Source: JADLHS01 sp039806955 (GTDB lineage: Bacteria; Verrucomicrobiota; Verrucomicrobiia; Limisphaerales; JADLHS01). Taken from it: a stretch of DNA of 64,000 nucleotides. This document shows positions 33,668 through 41,771 of this stretch, in pieces. A model generated the notes under the pieces. The model ran no database searches, was not told where the DNA came from, and was given only the letters and a program-made list of their open reading frames with translations. The stretch spans positions 24,035-88,034 of the forward strand of contig JBDHQI010000016.1 in NCBI GenBank assembly GCA_039806955.1, written 5' to 3'. Position 1 is the first letter of the stretch; every line of letters begins with the position of its first letter. The translations under genes were made by a program, and so were the position numbers.

Positions 33668-34810
33668 ATGAAATTCAGTTGGGTTGCCGCTTGGCTCGGG
33701 TTGTTTATGGGGACCGTTTCAGCGCAGGAACAATGGGTGTATTTTGGCACGTACACCGGCGGCGGAAGTGAAGGCATTTACGTTGCGCGGTTCGATCCAG
33801 CCACGGGACAATTAACTCCGCCAAAGCTCGCGGCCAAAATCAAAAACCCCAGTTATCTGGCAGTGCATCCTTCGGAAAAATTTCTCTACGCCGTCAGTGA
33901 GGCGGGCGACGCGCAGGGGCAAGCGGCGGGGGCGCTGGCGGCTTATGCCCTCAATCGCAAGACTGGCGCGCTGACGTTGTTGAACGAACAACTGTCCGGC
34001 GGCACATATCCCTGTCACGTTTCCGTGGCGGCGCAGGGGCGGTGTGCTTTGGTGGCCAATTACGGTTCGGGCAGCTTTGCCGCTTTTCCGATCCAAAAGG
34101 ATGGAAGTTTGGCGGCGGCGGGCACGACGATTCAACATCATGGCGCCAGCGTCAATCCGCATCGCCAAGCCGGGCCTCACGCGCATTTCATCACCGCGGA
34201 CCCGGGTAATCGGTTCGTACTCGCATGCGATCTGGGCCTGGATCAGATTGCGGTCTATCGCCTGGAAGCGGAGCGCGCGCAACTGATCACCAACACGCCG
34301 GCCGGAGTATCAGTCGCGCCCGGAGCCGGGGTGCGCCATCTGGTTTGTCATCCGAATGGCCGTTGGGTTTATGCCATCAATGAAATGGGATTAACGGTGA
34401 TGATGTTGGATTACGATGCCATTGCCGGAACGCTGACGGTGCGACAGACGTTATCCACGGTGGCGGCGGATTATCCGAAGAGTGAAAAAGATTCCGGTGC
34501 GGGCATTGCGTTGCATCCGAATGGAAAATTTCTCTACGTCTCGAATCGCGGCCCCAACGACATTGCGGGGTTTGCCATCCAACCCACCACGGGAGTACTG
34601 ACGCCCCGGCAACGGGTTTCCACCCAGGGCAAAACGCCCCGGCACTTCGCCATTGATCCGACCGGCCAATGGTTGCTCGCGGAAAATCAAGACTCCGCCG
34701 CAGTGATCGTTTTTGCGCTGGATGCCGCAATCGGCGAAATCAAATCCAGCGTGCAGACGGTCAAAATCACCGCGCCCATTTGCGCGGTGTTTGTGTCTGC
34801 GGAGAACTGA
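33668..34810 (+). CDS. Exported lactonase-family seven-bladed propeller (6-phosphogluconolactonase-like)
   Basis: The ATG at 33668 gives a signal peptide (MKFSWVAAWLGLFMGTVSAQ). WVYFGTYTGGGSEGIYV is the typical N-terminus of the lactonase family (Pgl/YbhE fold). Repeated blades include NPSYLAVHPSEKFLYAVSE, LHPNGKFLYVSNRGPNDI and PRHFAIDPTGQWLLAENQDS. Cytosolic members act in the pentose phosphate pathway; this one is exported, so a different lactone or carboxy-muconate-like substrate is likely. Confidence 0.85.
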   Translation: MKFSWVAAWLGLFMGTVSAQEQWVYFGTYTGGGSEGIYVARFDPATGQLTPPKLAAKIKNPSYLAVHPSEKFLYAVSEAGDAQGQAAGALAAYALNRKTGALTLLNEQLSGGTYPCHVSVAAQGRCALVANYGSGSFAAFPIQKDGSLAAAGTTIQHHGASVNPHRQAGPHAHFITADPGNRFVLACDLGLDQIAVYRLEAERAQLITNTPAGVSVAPGAGVRHLVCHPNGRWVYAINEMGLTVMMLDYDAIAGTLTVRQTLSTVAADYPKSEKDSGAGIALHPNGKFLYVSNRGPNDIAGFAIQPTTGVLTPRQRVSTQGKTPRHFAIDPTGQWLLAENQDSAAVIVFALDAAIGEIKSSVQTVKITAPICAVFVSAEN

Positions 34811-34863
34811 CGCGCGGCTTGCAAACTTGCGTTCACGATGGTGGATGCTAGACTGCGCTCTCG

Positions 34864-35931
34864 ATGAGCTCACTTTCGCAGGAGACGATTCTCAACACAC
34901 TCAAAACCATCAAATATCCGGGATATTCGCGCGACATCGTATCGTTCGGGCTGGTAAAAAACATCGCCATCAATGGCGGCAACATCGCGGTCACCCTGCA
35001 ACTGACCTCCAACAACGCGGAAGCCGCTCAACAGATTCAGACGGAATGTGAAAAGGCGTTGCAGCAAATGCCCGGCGTGGAGATGGCGCACGTGGAAGTG
35101 AACCAACGCGCCGCTTCAGGCGGTAGTGCGGCCTCGAGTGGCGGCCACGGCTCGACGCCGTGGGCGAATCAAAATCGCGTTCCCGGCATCAAGCACATTG
35201 TCGCCGTGGCCAGCGGCAAGGGCGGCGTCGGCAAATCCACCACCTCCGCCAACCTGGCGTGCGGTCTGCACCATCTCGGCGTCAAGGTGGGGTTATTGGA
35301 CTGCGATATTTACGGACCGAGCATTCCGCTGATGATGGGGACGAAGGAGCGTCCGGGTTTGAGTGAGGGCGAGAAGATGATTCCACCGGTCAGCCACGGC
35401 GTGCGACTGATGAGCATGGGGTTTCTTATTCAAGACGACCAGCCCGTCATCTGGCGCGGGCCGATGATTCAGCGCACCATTCAACAGTTCATTACCGTGA
35501 CTGAATGGGGCGAACTCGATGTGTTGCTCGTGGACCTGCCGCCGGGCACCGGCGATGCGCAACTCACGCTTTGCCAGACCGTGCCGCTCGATGGCGGCGT
35601 CATCGTCACCACGCCACAAGAAGCCTCGTTGGGAGTGGTGCGCAAGGGCATTGGCATGTTTGCTAAAGTCAACGTGCCGCTGCTGGGAATCGTGGAGAAC
35701 ATGAGTTACTTCACCGCGCCCGGCGGGGAGCGGATTGAGATTTTCGGTCACGGCGGCGGCCAGAAAGAGGCGGAGCGATTGGGTATCCCGTTTCTTGGCG
35801 AGGTGCCGATTTTCACAGAAATTCGTGAAGGCGGCGACAAGGGCGTGCCAGTAGTGGTTTCCGCTCCCGAGCAACCGGCGGGGGCGGCGTTTTTGCATAT
35901 TGCCGAGGCGCTCAGAAACAAATTGAGGTAA
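34864..35931 (+). CDS. mrp: Mrp/NBP35-family iron-sulfur carrier ATPase
   Basis: An N-terminal MIP18/DUF59 domain (residues 1-80) precedes a deviant Walker A, GKGGVGKST (118-126), the GLLDCDIYGPSIP and LLVDLPPGTGDAQLT motifs. Mrp proteins load Fe-S clusters on targets. The usual C-x-x-C after ENMSYF is absent: residues 284-288 read TAPGG, so the bridging-cluster ligands are missing. The last 190 bases have a diverged, broken second copy at 38325-38526, on the far side of an AT-rich gene block. Confidence 0.93.
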   Translation: MSSLSQETILNTLKTIKYPGYSRDIVSFGLVKNIAINGGNIAVTLQLTSNNAEAAQQIQTECEKALQQMPGVEMAHVEVNQRAASGGSAASSGGHGSTPWANQNRVPGIKHIVAVASGKGGVGKSTTSANLACGLHHLGVKVGLLDCDIYGPSIPLMMGTKERPGLSEGEKMIPPVSHGVRLMSMGFLIQDDQPVIWRGPMIQRTIQQFITVTEWGELDVLLVDLPPGTGDAQLTLCQTVPLDGGVIVTTPQEASLGVVRKGIGMFAKVNVPLLGIVENMSYFTAPGGERIEIFGHGGGQKEAERLGIPFLGEVPIFTEIREGGDKGVPVVVSAPEQPAGAAFLHIAEALRNKLR

Positions 35932-35983
35932 AAGCGCATAAATAAGCGAGTAGAAATAATTGCATTATTTATTCAAATAGCCA

Positions 35984-36014
35984 TTGATTGGAACATTGCT
36001 TTTTTTTGTAGAAT
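35984..36014 (+). promoter_or_regulatory. Promoter candidate for the AT-rich block
   Basis: In the AT-rich gap after mrp, TTGATT (35984) or TTGGAA (35988) precedes TAGAAT (36009-36014) with spacers of 19 or 15 bases. Neither spacing is ideal; the -10 is good. It would drive the Cys-rich peptide gene and those behind it. Confidence 0.3.
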
Positions 36015-36088
36015 CCCCTCGCTGTAGTTAAAAGCACAGCATGTCCTTGCTGGATATATCGGTTAAAAAACAAACAAAAGGAAAAACA

Positions 36089-36286
36089 ATGAAGAAAGTA
36101 TTGCTCGCTGGACTGACCGTATTATTCGCAATGTCAGGGTATATCGCGTTTGCTGGCACCAATGATCCGCCGAGTTGTTCTGCCTCTTGTGATAAAGGAA
36201 GCGATTGGCGTTATTGCCCGAAGGGGCAGTTCTGCACAGCACGGTGCAATGATGCTGGATACCCTATCTTGACGTCTTGCAGCTAG
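36089..36286 (+). CDS. Small exported six-cysteine peptide
   Basis: The ATG at 36089 is preceded by AAAGGA at good spacing. The product is 65 residues: a clear signal peptide of about 22 (MKKVLLAGLTVLFAMSGYIA, cleaved after AFA) and a mature part of about 43 residues with six Cys in the pattern C-x3-C-x8-C-x5-C-x3-C-x10-C. That composition suggests three disulfides and a compact secreted peptide. The gene is AT-rich compared with its surroundings and heads a same-strand set with a MauE-like redox protein. I recognise no family; it could be a toxin, a signal or a structural peptide. Confidence 0.7.
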   Translation: MKKVLLAGLTVLFAMSGYIAFAGTNDPPSCSASCDKGSDWRYCPKGQFCTARCNDAGYPILTSCS

Positions 36287-36359
36287 AATGCCTTTTGAAA
36301 AACGCACGGGGTAGAATAGCAATAACCTCGTTATTCCGCCCTGCTTCAACATGACCTAA

Positions 36360-37166
36360 ATGAGCATCAAATTGAAACTAGCCCTCATGCTAGGGGCTCC
36401 GATTCTTGTCTGTGTCGGCGGCTTCCTTTTGGTCAACGCATTATCGCCTCAGTCTTCATCTTTCCACGTTCCATCCAGTTCATCATTCACCAATGAGTGG
36501 GCACGGACTGATTTCACAGCCATCTCGGACGGTCCTGATTTCCGAGCCAGTTTGGCAAAAATCAAAGCTGGTGGTGACTACCGTTTGTCCGATGGAGAGC
36601 GGCGCGAATTGAATTATCTTTTGCTCAATTTTCTGCTGTATCATCACACCAACCGTTTTGATTATTACGAAGCGTTTCGCTTTGGCGCTCCGGAAGGGCA
36701 GTTTGTGAAAACAGTGGTTGATTTCGATAAATCGAGATTGCAAAAAATGGGTTTGGCGCCGCTCGATTCGCCAAACGATGTGTTGAAGATGTTTTGGGAC
36801 CATATTGAAATTCCAGAACGTGAGCGAACCAAAGGAGACTGGGTTGAGATCGGACTGAGCGACGCAATAATCACCGCTGAGGTCAGGCCCGAATGGCCTT
36901 TGCCTTTGGGAGAGTTTGCCGCCAGGCGTGCCAATGACAGCGTGTTGACACATTTTTCTTACTATCTCCCACGTCCTGCGCCTCAAGATTTGTTGAAGCA
37001 AAATGGCGAGATTAAAATTGCTACGTTTTATGCAATTGTCCGCCAAGCAAACCACACCCCCGCCCCAGTCTATCTGCGCAGTTATTTTGAACCCGCCACA
37101 AAAAAATGGATTCCGTGGGAGTTTGTTACTGCTGGGACGGACGCCTTCTTCAATTCGGTTTACTGA
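36360..37166 (+). CDS. Membrane-anchored or exported protein of unknown function
   Basis: The 268-residue product starts with a signal or anchor helix (LKLALMLGAPILVCVGGFLL, residues 5-24), then a Ser-rich linker and a mixed alpha/beta domain with many aromatic residues (YYEAFRFGAPEGQ; TFYAIVRQANHTPAPVYLR). It has no conserved catalytic motif and no Cys in the mature part. It lies 73 bases after the Cys-rich peptide gene and six bases before the MauE-like gene, so it is probably co-transcribed. Codon use is more AT-rich than in the flanking genes. Confidence 0.65.
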   Translation: MSIKLKLALMLGAPILVCVGGFLLVNALSPQSSSFHVPSSSSFTNEWARTDFTAISDGPDFRASLAKIKAGGDYRLSDGERRELNYLLLNFLLYHHTNRFDYYEAFRFGAPEGQFVKTVVDFDKSRLQKMGLAPLDSPNDVLKMFWDHIEIPERERTKGDWVEIGLSDAIITAEVRPEWPLPLGEFAARRANDSVLTHFSYYLPRPAPQDLLKQNGEIKIATFYAIVRQANHTPAPVYLRSYFEPATKKWIPWEFVTAGTDAFFNSVY

Positions 37167-37172
37167 AATGCC

Positions 37173-37613
37173 ATGACCGATCGAAGTTATCTCCGGATGG
37201 TGGCGGTGATTTTTACGACCAGCATTGTTGCAAAGCTCGCATCCATCATCATAGAACCAAATCGCGTGCTTGTGGCGCACCAATTGTTTTCGTTTCTTAG
37301 TCTGCAACAATTCCTGTTTTTCTCTGCGGCATTTGAAATGATTGTGTTGTGGGGTGTGTTGTCAGAAGCTATCTCAATCCGTTGGAAAGCCCACTTCATA
37401 TACGGCCTAAGCATTTTTTTCACCTGCTACCACGTCTGGCTTAAATCGAATGGAACAAGCGGATGTGGGTGTTTTGGGATATTCCCGAGTCGCGCGTTGA
37501 ATCAGGCTTTGGATTTTGTTACTTGCGGCACCTTGCTTGTCCTGTTGGTTAGCAGTGTGTTGGTAACTATTCACGAGGTCGTGCGTGAAGAAGCTCGTTC
37601 TCAGCAAAGCTAA
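37173..37613 (+). CDS. MauE/DoxX-like redox-associated membrane protein
   Basis: This 146-residue protein has four predicted membrane helices (about 8-26, 47-66, 74-90, 112-134). A short loop carries G-CGCFG (Cys98, Cys100), the signature of MauE-type proteins. MauE is required for maturation of the multi-disulfide small subunit of methylamine dehydrogenase, so members are thought to act in periplasmic thiol oxidation. Being encoded beside a six-Cys exported peptide makes a role in its folding plausible. It overlaps the next gene by 29 bases. Confidence 0.75.
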   Translation: MTDRSYLRMVAVIFTTSIVAKLASIIIEPNRVLVAHQLFSFLSLQQFLFFSAAFEMIVLWGVLSEAISIRWKAHFIYGLSIFFTCYHVWLKSNGTSGCGCFGIFPSRALNQALDFVTCGTLLVLLVSSVLVTIHEVVREEARSQQS

Positions 37614-38313
37614 AACCTGGCTGTTGGCCAACAAGCGCACGTGTGTCGTTGCTGTCCTGCTCGCAATGCCGTTCTACTTGCCAGTGGCGCAGGTTTGTTA
37701 TGTGCGCTTTTTCAATCCTGCCAGTACCCTTCCCCGTTTCTTGGATCGCTTTCGAGACGCTCCGTCAGGGCCGCGTATTGAGCGGCAAGCGATGATCTGG
37801 CTGGACATGAATAGAATGCCACACCTGTTCTTGACTGGCGTTATCTTCGCTGAAGACACCGTTTTCTACGAACACCATGGGCTGGATTGGGCGCAAATCC
37901 GCGCTTCGTGGAAAGCATCTAAAGAAGCTGGTACGCCGCCGCGCGGGGCCTCCACCATCACGCAGCAATGCGCCCGGTCGTTGTTTCTTTGGCAAGGACG
38001 TTCGTGGCTGAGGAAAGGCATGGAAGTATATTACACCGTCTGGATGGAACTCCTGCTTCCAAAACGGCGAATCTTAGAACTTTACGTCAATGTGATTGAG
38101 TTCGGCAATGGAATCTATGGTTTGGAGGCGGCGGCGCACTATTACTACAAATGCCCTGCTGCCGACTTGACTGTGAAGCAAATATCAGAACTTCTCGCAG
38201 TCATGCCTAGCCCGCGTCGCTGGAATCCTCACCAGCTTCCTGAGGCTGCTACCAAGAGGCAAAAGTGGCTGCTTAATTACTTAGAAGGTCTCGATCTCCC
38301 GCCAAAAAATTGA
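37585..38313 (+). CDS. mtgA: Monofunctional biosynthetic peptidoglycan transglycosylase
   Basis: An N-terminal membrane helix (about residues 19-36) is followed by a GT51 domain: GVIFAEDTVFYEHHGLDW with catalytic Glu90, GASTITQQCARSLFLW (residues 121-136), then KRRILELYVNVIEFGNGIYG and LLAVMPSPRRWNP. There is no transpeptidase domain, and the length matches MtgA. It polymerises lipid II. It starts at a GTG inside the MauE-like gene, so it seems co-translated with it. It is an unexpected companion for a secreted-peptide locus. Confidence 0.9.
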   Translation: MKKLVLSKAKTWLLANKRTCVVAVLLAMPFYLPVAQVCYVRFFNPASTLPRFLDRFRDAPSGPRIERQAMIWLDMNRMPHLFLTGVIFAEDTVFYEHHGLDWAQIRASWKASKEAGTPPRGASTITQQCARSLFLWQGRSWLRKGMEVYYTVWMELLLPKRRILELYVNVIEFGNGIYGLEAAAHYYYKCPAADLTVKQISELLAVMPSPRRWNPHQLPEAATKRQKWLLNYLEGLDLPPKN

Positions 38314-38324
38314 TTGATATTAGA

Positions 38325-38526
38325 ACGGCGACCGCATTGAAATCTTCGGCCACGGCGACGGGCAAAAAAGTGGAACGATTGAGAATCCCATTCCTCGGTG
38401 AAGTGCCGATCTTCACTGAAATCCGCGAAGGCGGCGACCGGGGCGTGCCGGTGGTGGTTTCGCTCCCGACCAACCGGCGGGCGCGGCGTTTTTGCATATT
38501 GCCCAAAGTCTTTGGAACAAATTGAA
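38325..38526 (+). pseudogene. Broken second copy of the mrp 3' end
   Basis: The segment aligns with the last 190 bases of mrp (35743-35931): IEIFGHGDGQK, then in another frame IPFLGEVPIFTEIREGGD and GVPVVVS, then after a lost base APDQPAGAAFLHIAQSLW-NKLK. At least two indels disrupt it. Many differences from mrp are at codon third positions, so the two copies diverged as functional genes before this one was truncated; it is not a recent duplication. Confidence 0.85.
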
Positions 38527-38673
38527 ACGATCGGTTAAGGCGATGTCGCACCATCCATTGCGCTCGAGTCGAGCGCTCGCGGCGGCATCGGTTAACGCGA
38601 TAAGTTTCTGATTGTCAACGTGCGCGTTCCAACGTAACGTCCCCTCGAAAGCCATCGTGCGAATGATTTGCGT

Positions 38674-38910
38674 ATGACGGACAACTCGAAAGAACCAACC
38701 ACGAGCGACCTGTTGAAAAACTCCTCGCTGTATCGTGAGTTCCAGGCGGAGCGCGAGGAAATCCTGAAGCACAAATGGATTGAATCCGAGAAAGCTGGAT
38801 ACGATATCGGCTTCGAGCGCGCGCTGACGGATTGGATCGTGAAGCATCGTTCCAAATGGCGTAAAGCGCGTCAAATGCAACAAAACCCAACCGCCGCCAC
38901 GCCCCGTTAA
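38674..38910 (+). CDS. Small conserved-looking helical protein, unknown
   Basis: A 78-residue product from the ATG at 38674, mostly charged helix: REFQAEREEILKHKWIESEK, AGYDIGFERALTDWIV, KHRSKWRKARQ. The regular Trp, Glu and Arg pattern suggests a real, conserved protein, and I believe similar short proteins occur in related genomes, but I cannot name a family. No signal peptide. It lies between the mrp remnant and pyrR. Confidence 0.6.
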   Translation: MTDNSKEPTTSDLLKNSSLYREFQAEREEILKHKWIESEKAGYDIGFERALTDWIVKHRSKWRKARQMQQNPTAATPR

Positions 38911-39179
38911 TCCAGCTCAATCCAACTCGCTCCTTTAAGGGGTCACTGCGAGGACCTCAAGGTGCCAAATGAACCAAACCAACTCTTCTTCCCAGCCCGC
39001 GCGCAGATCAGCGTGGCTTGGCTCTTTTGCCGACAAGTCCCACAGTGCCATGGTCCGAACTACCCGGGTTGGTTTCGTGCGGTGGCCCATCGCCAACCAT
39101 TGGATTAAAAGTTCCACCCTGGAGTTCGGGTGCCGGAATTTCTCTGGCGCAGGCCCGGTGGAAAGCCGATGTTTGAGCC

Positions 39180-39713
39180 ATGTCTGAGTCGCATCTACTT
39201 CTAAATGCCGCCGGCATCCAACGCTCGTTGACGCGCCTGGCGCATGAGATTGTCGAATGCAACGAAACCACCAGTGAGGTTGTGTTAATCGGGATTCAGC
39301 GCGGCGGAATAGCGGTGGCCAAACGCCTGGGGCAGCTTTTATCCGAGATCATCAAACAGACCGTCCCCGTGGGCACGCTGGACGTCAGTCTGCATCGGGA
39401 CGATCTGGACCGGCGCCCGGCACCGAAGATTTATCCGACCCAAATCCCCTTCGACGTGAACGGCAAGACCGTGGTGCTGGTGGACGACGTGTTGTTCAGC
39501 GGGCGCACCATCCGCGCGGCGCTGGATGCGTTGAATGATTTTGGCCGCCCTCAACGCATCCAACTCGCCGTGCTCGTGGATCGCGGGCATCGCGAACTGC
39601 CCATCAAGGCGGATTTTGTCGGCAAGAACCAACCCACATCCCCGGTTGAGAAAGTCCGGGTGCGCCTCGATGAACCCGGCCAGCCCGACGAAGTCATCCT
39701 CTACCGCCCATGA
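39180..39713 (+). CDS. pyrR: Bifunctional pyr regulator / uracil phosphoribosyltransferase
   Basis: A PRTase fold with the PRPP loop VVLVDDVLFSGRTIRAALDAL, IGIQRGGIAVAKRL near the N-terminus, and the PyrR-typical LDVSLHRDDLD segment. PyrR binds pyr mRNA leaders in response to UMP/UTP. The 177-residue length is normal. It is coupled to pyrB by ATGA. The 269-base leader upstream contains one partial match to a PyrR-binding loop at 38941-38956. Confidence 0.94.
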   Translation: MSESHLLLNAAGIQRSLTRLAHEIVECNETTSEVVLIGIQRGGIAVAKRLGQLLSEIIKQTVPVGTLDVSLHRDDLDRRPAPKIYPTQIPFDVNGKTVVLVDDVLFSGRTIRAALDALNDFGRPQRIQLAVLVDRGHRELPIKADFVGKNQPTSPVEKVRVRLDEPGQPDEVILYRP

Positions 39714-40654
39714 CCTGGAATCGCAAACACCTGCTCGACATCGAATCGCTCAGCGCGGACGAGATCATCACCGTGCTGGACACGGCCAGGGCGTTCAAGG
39801 CCGTCGGCGAACGCGCCATCAAAAAAGTCCCGGCTCTGCGCGGCAAAACCGTGGTGAATCTTTTCGTCGAACCCTCCACTCGCACCCGCATCAGCTTCGA
39901 GCTGGCGCAACAACGCTTGTCGGCGGACATCGTGAATTTCACCGCCGAAGCGTCCTCCTTGAAGAAAGGCGAAACGCTCAAGGACACCGCGAAAAACCTC
40001 GAAGCCCTCAACGCCGACTTCATCGTCATCCGCCACAGCGCGGCGGGCGCCCCGCACTTTCTTTCCCGCGTTCTGAACGCCCACGTCATCAACGCCGGTG
40101 ACGGCGCGCATGAACATCCCACGCAGGCGTTGCTCGACGCGTTCACCATCCGCGAACGCAAAGAGAAACTTGCCGGGCTGAACGTCACGATTCTCGGCGA
40201 CATCCTGTTCAGTCGCGTGGCCCGCTCGAACATCTGGGCGCTGATCAAGCTCGGCGCAAAGGTGACGCTGTGCGGCCCCTCCACCCTCGTGCCGCGCACG
40301 TTCGAGGCGATGGGTTGTCGCGTCACGCATGACGTGGATGAAGCGTTGCGCGAGGCGGACATCATCCATTTGCTCCGCATCCAGCACGAACGTCAGCGCA
40401 AGACCATGTTCCCGAGCATCGGCGAATACACGGCCTTGTTCGGCCTGAACAAGGCGCGCTTTGCGAAGACCAAACCCGACGCGCTCGTCATGCATCCCGG
40501 CCCGATCAATCGCGGCGTGGAGATTGACAACGAGATCGCCGACTGCGGTCGCTCGCTGATTCTGGAACAAGTCACCAACGGCCTCGCCGTGCGCATGGCG
40601 GTGATGTTCCTCATCAATGGCGGCAAAGGCCCGCAGGAAATCGCGGCGAATTGA
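39710..40654 (+). CDS. pyrB: Aspartate carbamoyltransferase catalytic subunit
   Basis: The carbamoyl-phosphate site is FVEPSTRTRISFELAQQRL (about residues 52-70), with ASSLKKGETLKDT, GDGAHEHPTQALLDA and LRIQHERQ, and the C-terminal MHPGPINRGVEI. It makes carbamoyl-aspartate in pyrimidine synthesis. No pyrI or pyrC follows directly, so the operon here is pyrR-pyrB only. Confidence 0.96.
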   Translation: MTWNRKHLLDIESLSADEIITVLDTARAFKAVGERAIKKVPALRGKTVVNLFVEPSTRTRISFELAQQRLSADIVNFTAEASSLKKGETLKDTAKNLEALNADFIVIRHSAAGAPHFLSRVLNAHVINAGDGAHEHPTQALLDAFTIRERKEKLAGLNVTILGDILFSRVARSNIWALIKLGAKVTLCGPSTLVPRTFEAMGCRVTHDVDEALREADIIHLLRIQHERQRKTMFPSIGEYTALFGLNKARFAKTKPDALVMHPGPINRGVEIDNEIADCGRSLILEQVTNGLAVRMAVMFLINGGKGPQEIAAN

Positions 40655-40690
40655 AACCCGACGCTTTGATCGCTGGTCGCCGGTAAAATT

Positions 40691-41056
40691 CTATTTCTCA
40701 GCGGTTGGCCGTTGCGGGTTATCAATCGGGATGCCCAAATCTGGGCCGGCTTTCCACAGCGAAGTCACGTCGTATTGCAACGCTTCCACCTTGCCTTTGT
40801 CGCAATCCACCTCCACACAAATCCACACCGACCGGGCTTCCTGCCGGTTGGGATAAACCCATTCGACCATCAGGCGCGGAATCGCGAGCATGCCCGCGAC
40901 TGTCTTGGGACGAATCAAGGTGGGTTCGGCGTCAACATGCGTGATTTCCGGCCCATAGCCCAGCTTTGCCACCGTCTGCCGCGCCAGTGCAATGGCTTGT
41001 TCATCCGTCAGGCGCTTTTGCCTTGCCGCTGGAACAGGGCGGGACCACCTCGGCAA
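40691..41056 (-). CDS. Hypothetical protein, possibly a 3' gene fragment
   Basis: The frame codes for TDEQAIALARQTVAKLGYG, IRPKTVAGMLAIPRLMVEWV and ICVEVDCDKGKVEALQY, a soluble alpha/beta domain that looks like the C-terminal half of exported unknowns seen in this phylum. No signal peptide can be found in this frame, and the start region runs across the 3' end of the secreted frame at 41001, so it may be the downstream half of a gene split by a frameshift or fusion. Confidence 0.5.
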   Translation of the reverse strand: MPRWSRPVPAARQKRLTDEQAIALARQTVAKLGYGPEITHVDAEPTLIRPKTVAGMLAIPRLMVEWVYPNRQEARSVWICVEVDCDKGKVEALQYDVTSLWKAGPDLGIPIDNPQRPTAEK

Positions 41057-41297
41057 TCCGATACGTCGTGCGGCTCGTGCTGTTGGCGGGGTAATTGTTG
41101 GTAAGATTCTGCCACGGCGTCGTCGGGTCCAGCGTGGGGCGAGACTGAATCAAGTAATACTCGTAACCCTGGCTCGGCCACGAGAGGACGATGTCGGCGC
41201 AATCCCGTTCAATGCCGAGGCCGACGATGGCGGACGAGTGAAGCGACACGGCTAAAAATAAACCGGCGCTGAGAGTAATGATGTTGGTGGGCTTCAT
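41001..41297 (-). CDS. Short exported protein, probably truncated
   Basis: The ATG at 41297 gives a signal peptide (MKPTNIITLSAGLFLAVSLH) followed by DIVLSWPSQGYEYYLIQSR and TPWQNLTNNYPAN, which resembles the small C-terminal beta domain of exported verrucomicrobial proteins. It ends abruptly in SSGKAKAPDG. With only about 75 mature residues, and a different frame continuing plausibly as coding DNA (40691-41056), truncation is likely. Confidence 0.5.
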   Translation of the reverse strand: MKPTNIITLSAGLFLAVSLHSSAIVGLGIERDCADIVLSWPSQGYEYYLIQSRPTLDPTTPWQNLTNNYPANSTSRTTYRIAEVVPPCSSGKAKAPDG

Positions 41298-41425
41298 GTG
41301 TTTTCTTTCGCGTTGCCTGAAACCACAGCGGCTGGTGGAAACGCCTCGGAAAGCTCGCATTCAGGTGTGAAGAAGTCATAACACCCGCCCTGCGTACCTG
41401 CAGGCAGAAACTTCAGACAAACCTT

Positions 41426-41692
41426 ATGGCCGCTTTGGATGAATCCTGTTTCGTTGCAAACGGTGGAACTGTACCCCGACACAGACGACTCTTGGGCCAA
41501 AGGGTGCGGCTTTATCGCAAGCTCACCCGGTTCACTCAGGAAAAACTTGCCGAGAAAGCCGACCTCGCGCCGACTTACATCAGCGATGTCGAACGCGGTC
41601 GGGAGAACATTTCCGTGGACGCTTTGCAACGCATTGCCCGGGCTTTGAAGATTAGCCTGAAAGACCTGTTTGACGATCAGGCCGCCATCTGA
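41426..41692 (+). CDS. XRE-family HTH transcriptional regulator
   Basis: This 88-residue protein has an N-terminal linker and a HTH_3 domain: RVRLYRKLTRFTQEKLAEKA, DLAPTYISDVERGRENIS, and VDALQRIARALKISLKDLF. This single-domain type resembles C.-protein or phage-type regulators. No restriction or phage gene lies beside it. The target is unknown. Confidence 0.85.
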   Translation: MAALDESCFVANGGTVPRHRRLLGQRVRLYRKLTRFTQEKLAEKADLAPTYISDVERGRENISVDALQRIARALKISLKDLFDDQAAI

Positions 41693-41697
41693 ACGAT

Positions 41698-41771
41698 TGT
41701 AGCGGCGCCCTATGAGCGCCGTCCGCCGGGCGCGACGGGCAGGAAAGCGGCGGTCACAGACCGTCGCTACA
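41698..41771. repeat. REP-like composite palindrome
   Basis: A 74-base element bounded by TGTAGCG...CGCTACA contains two hairpins, one around GGCGC/GCGCC (41704-41720) and one around GCGGCGGTC/GACCGTCGC (41747-41767, one mismatch). It sits directly after the XRE regulator gene and is similar in build to the elements at 24850 and 25393. Confidence 0.65.

Noticed and set aside
36322..36336. AATAAC/GTTATT hairpin after the Cys-rich peptide gene as a terminator
   Set aside because: The stem is short and AT-rich and no U-tract follows, so it is not supported as a terminator.
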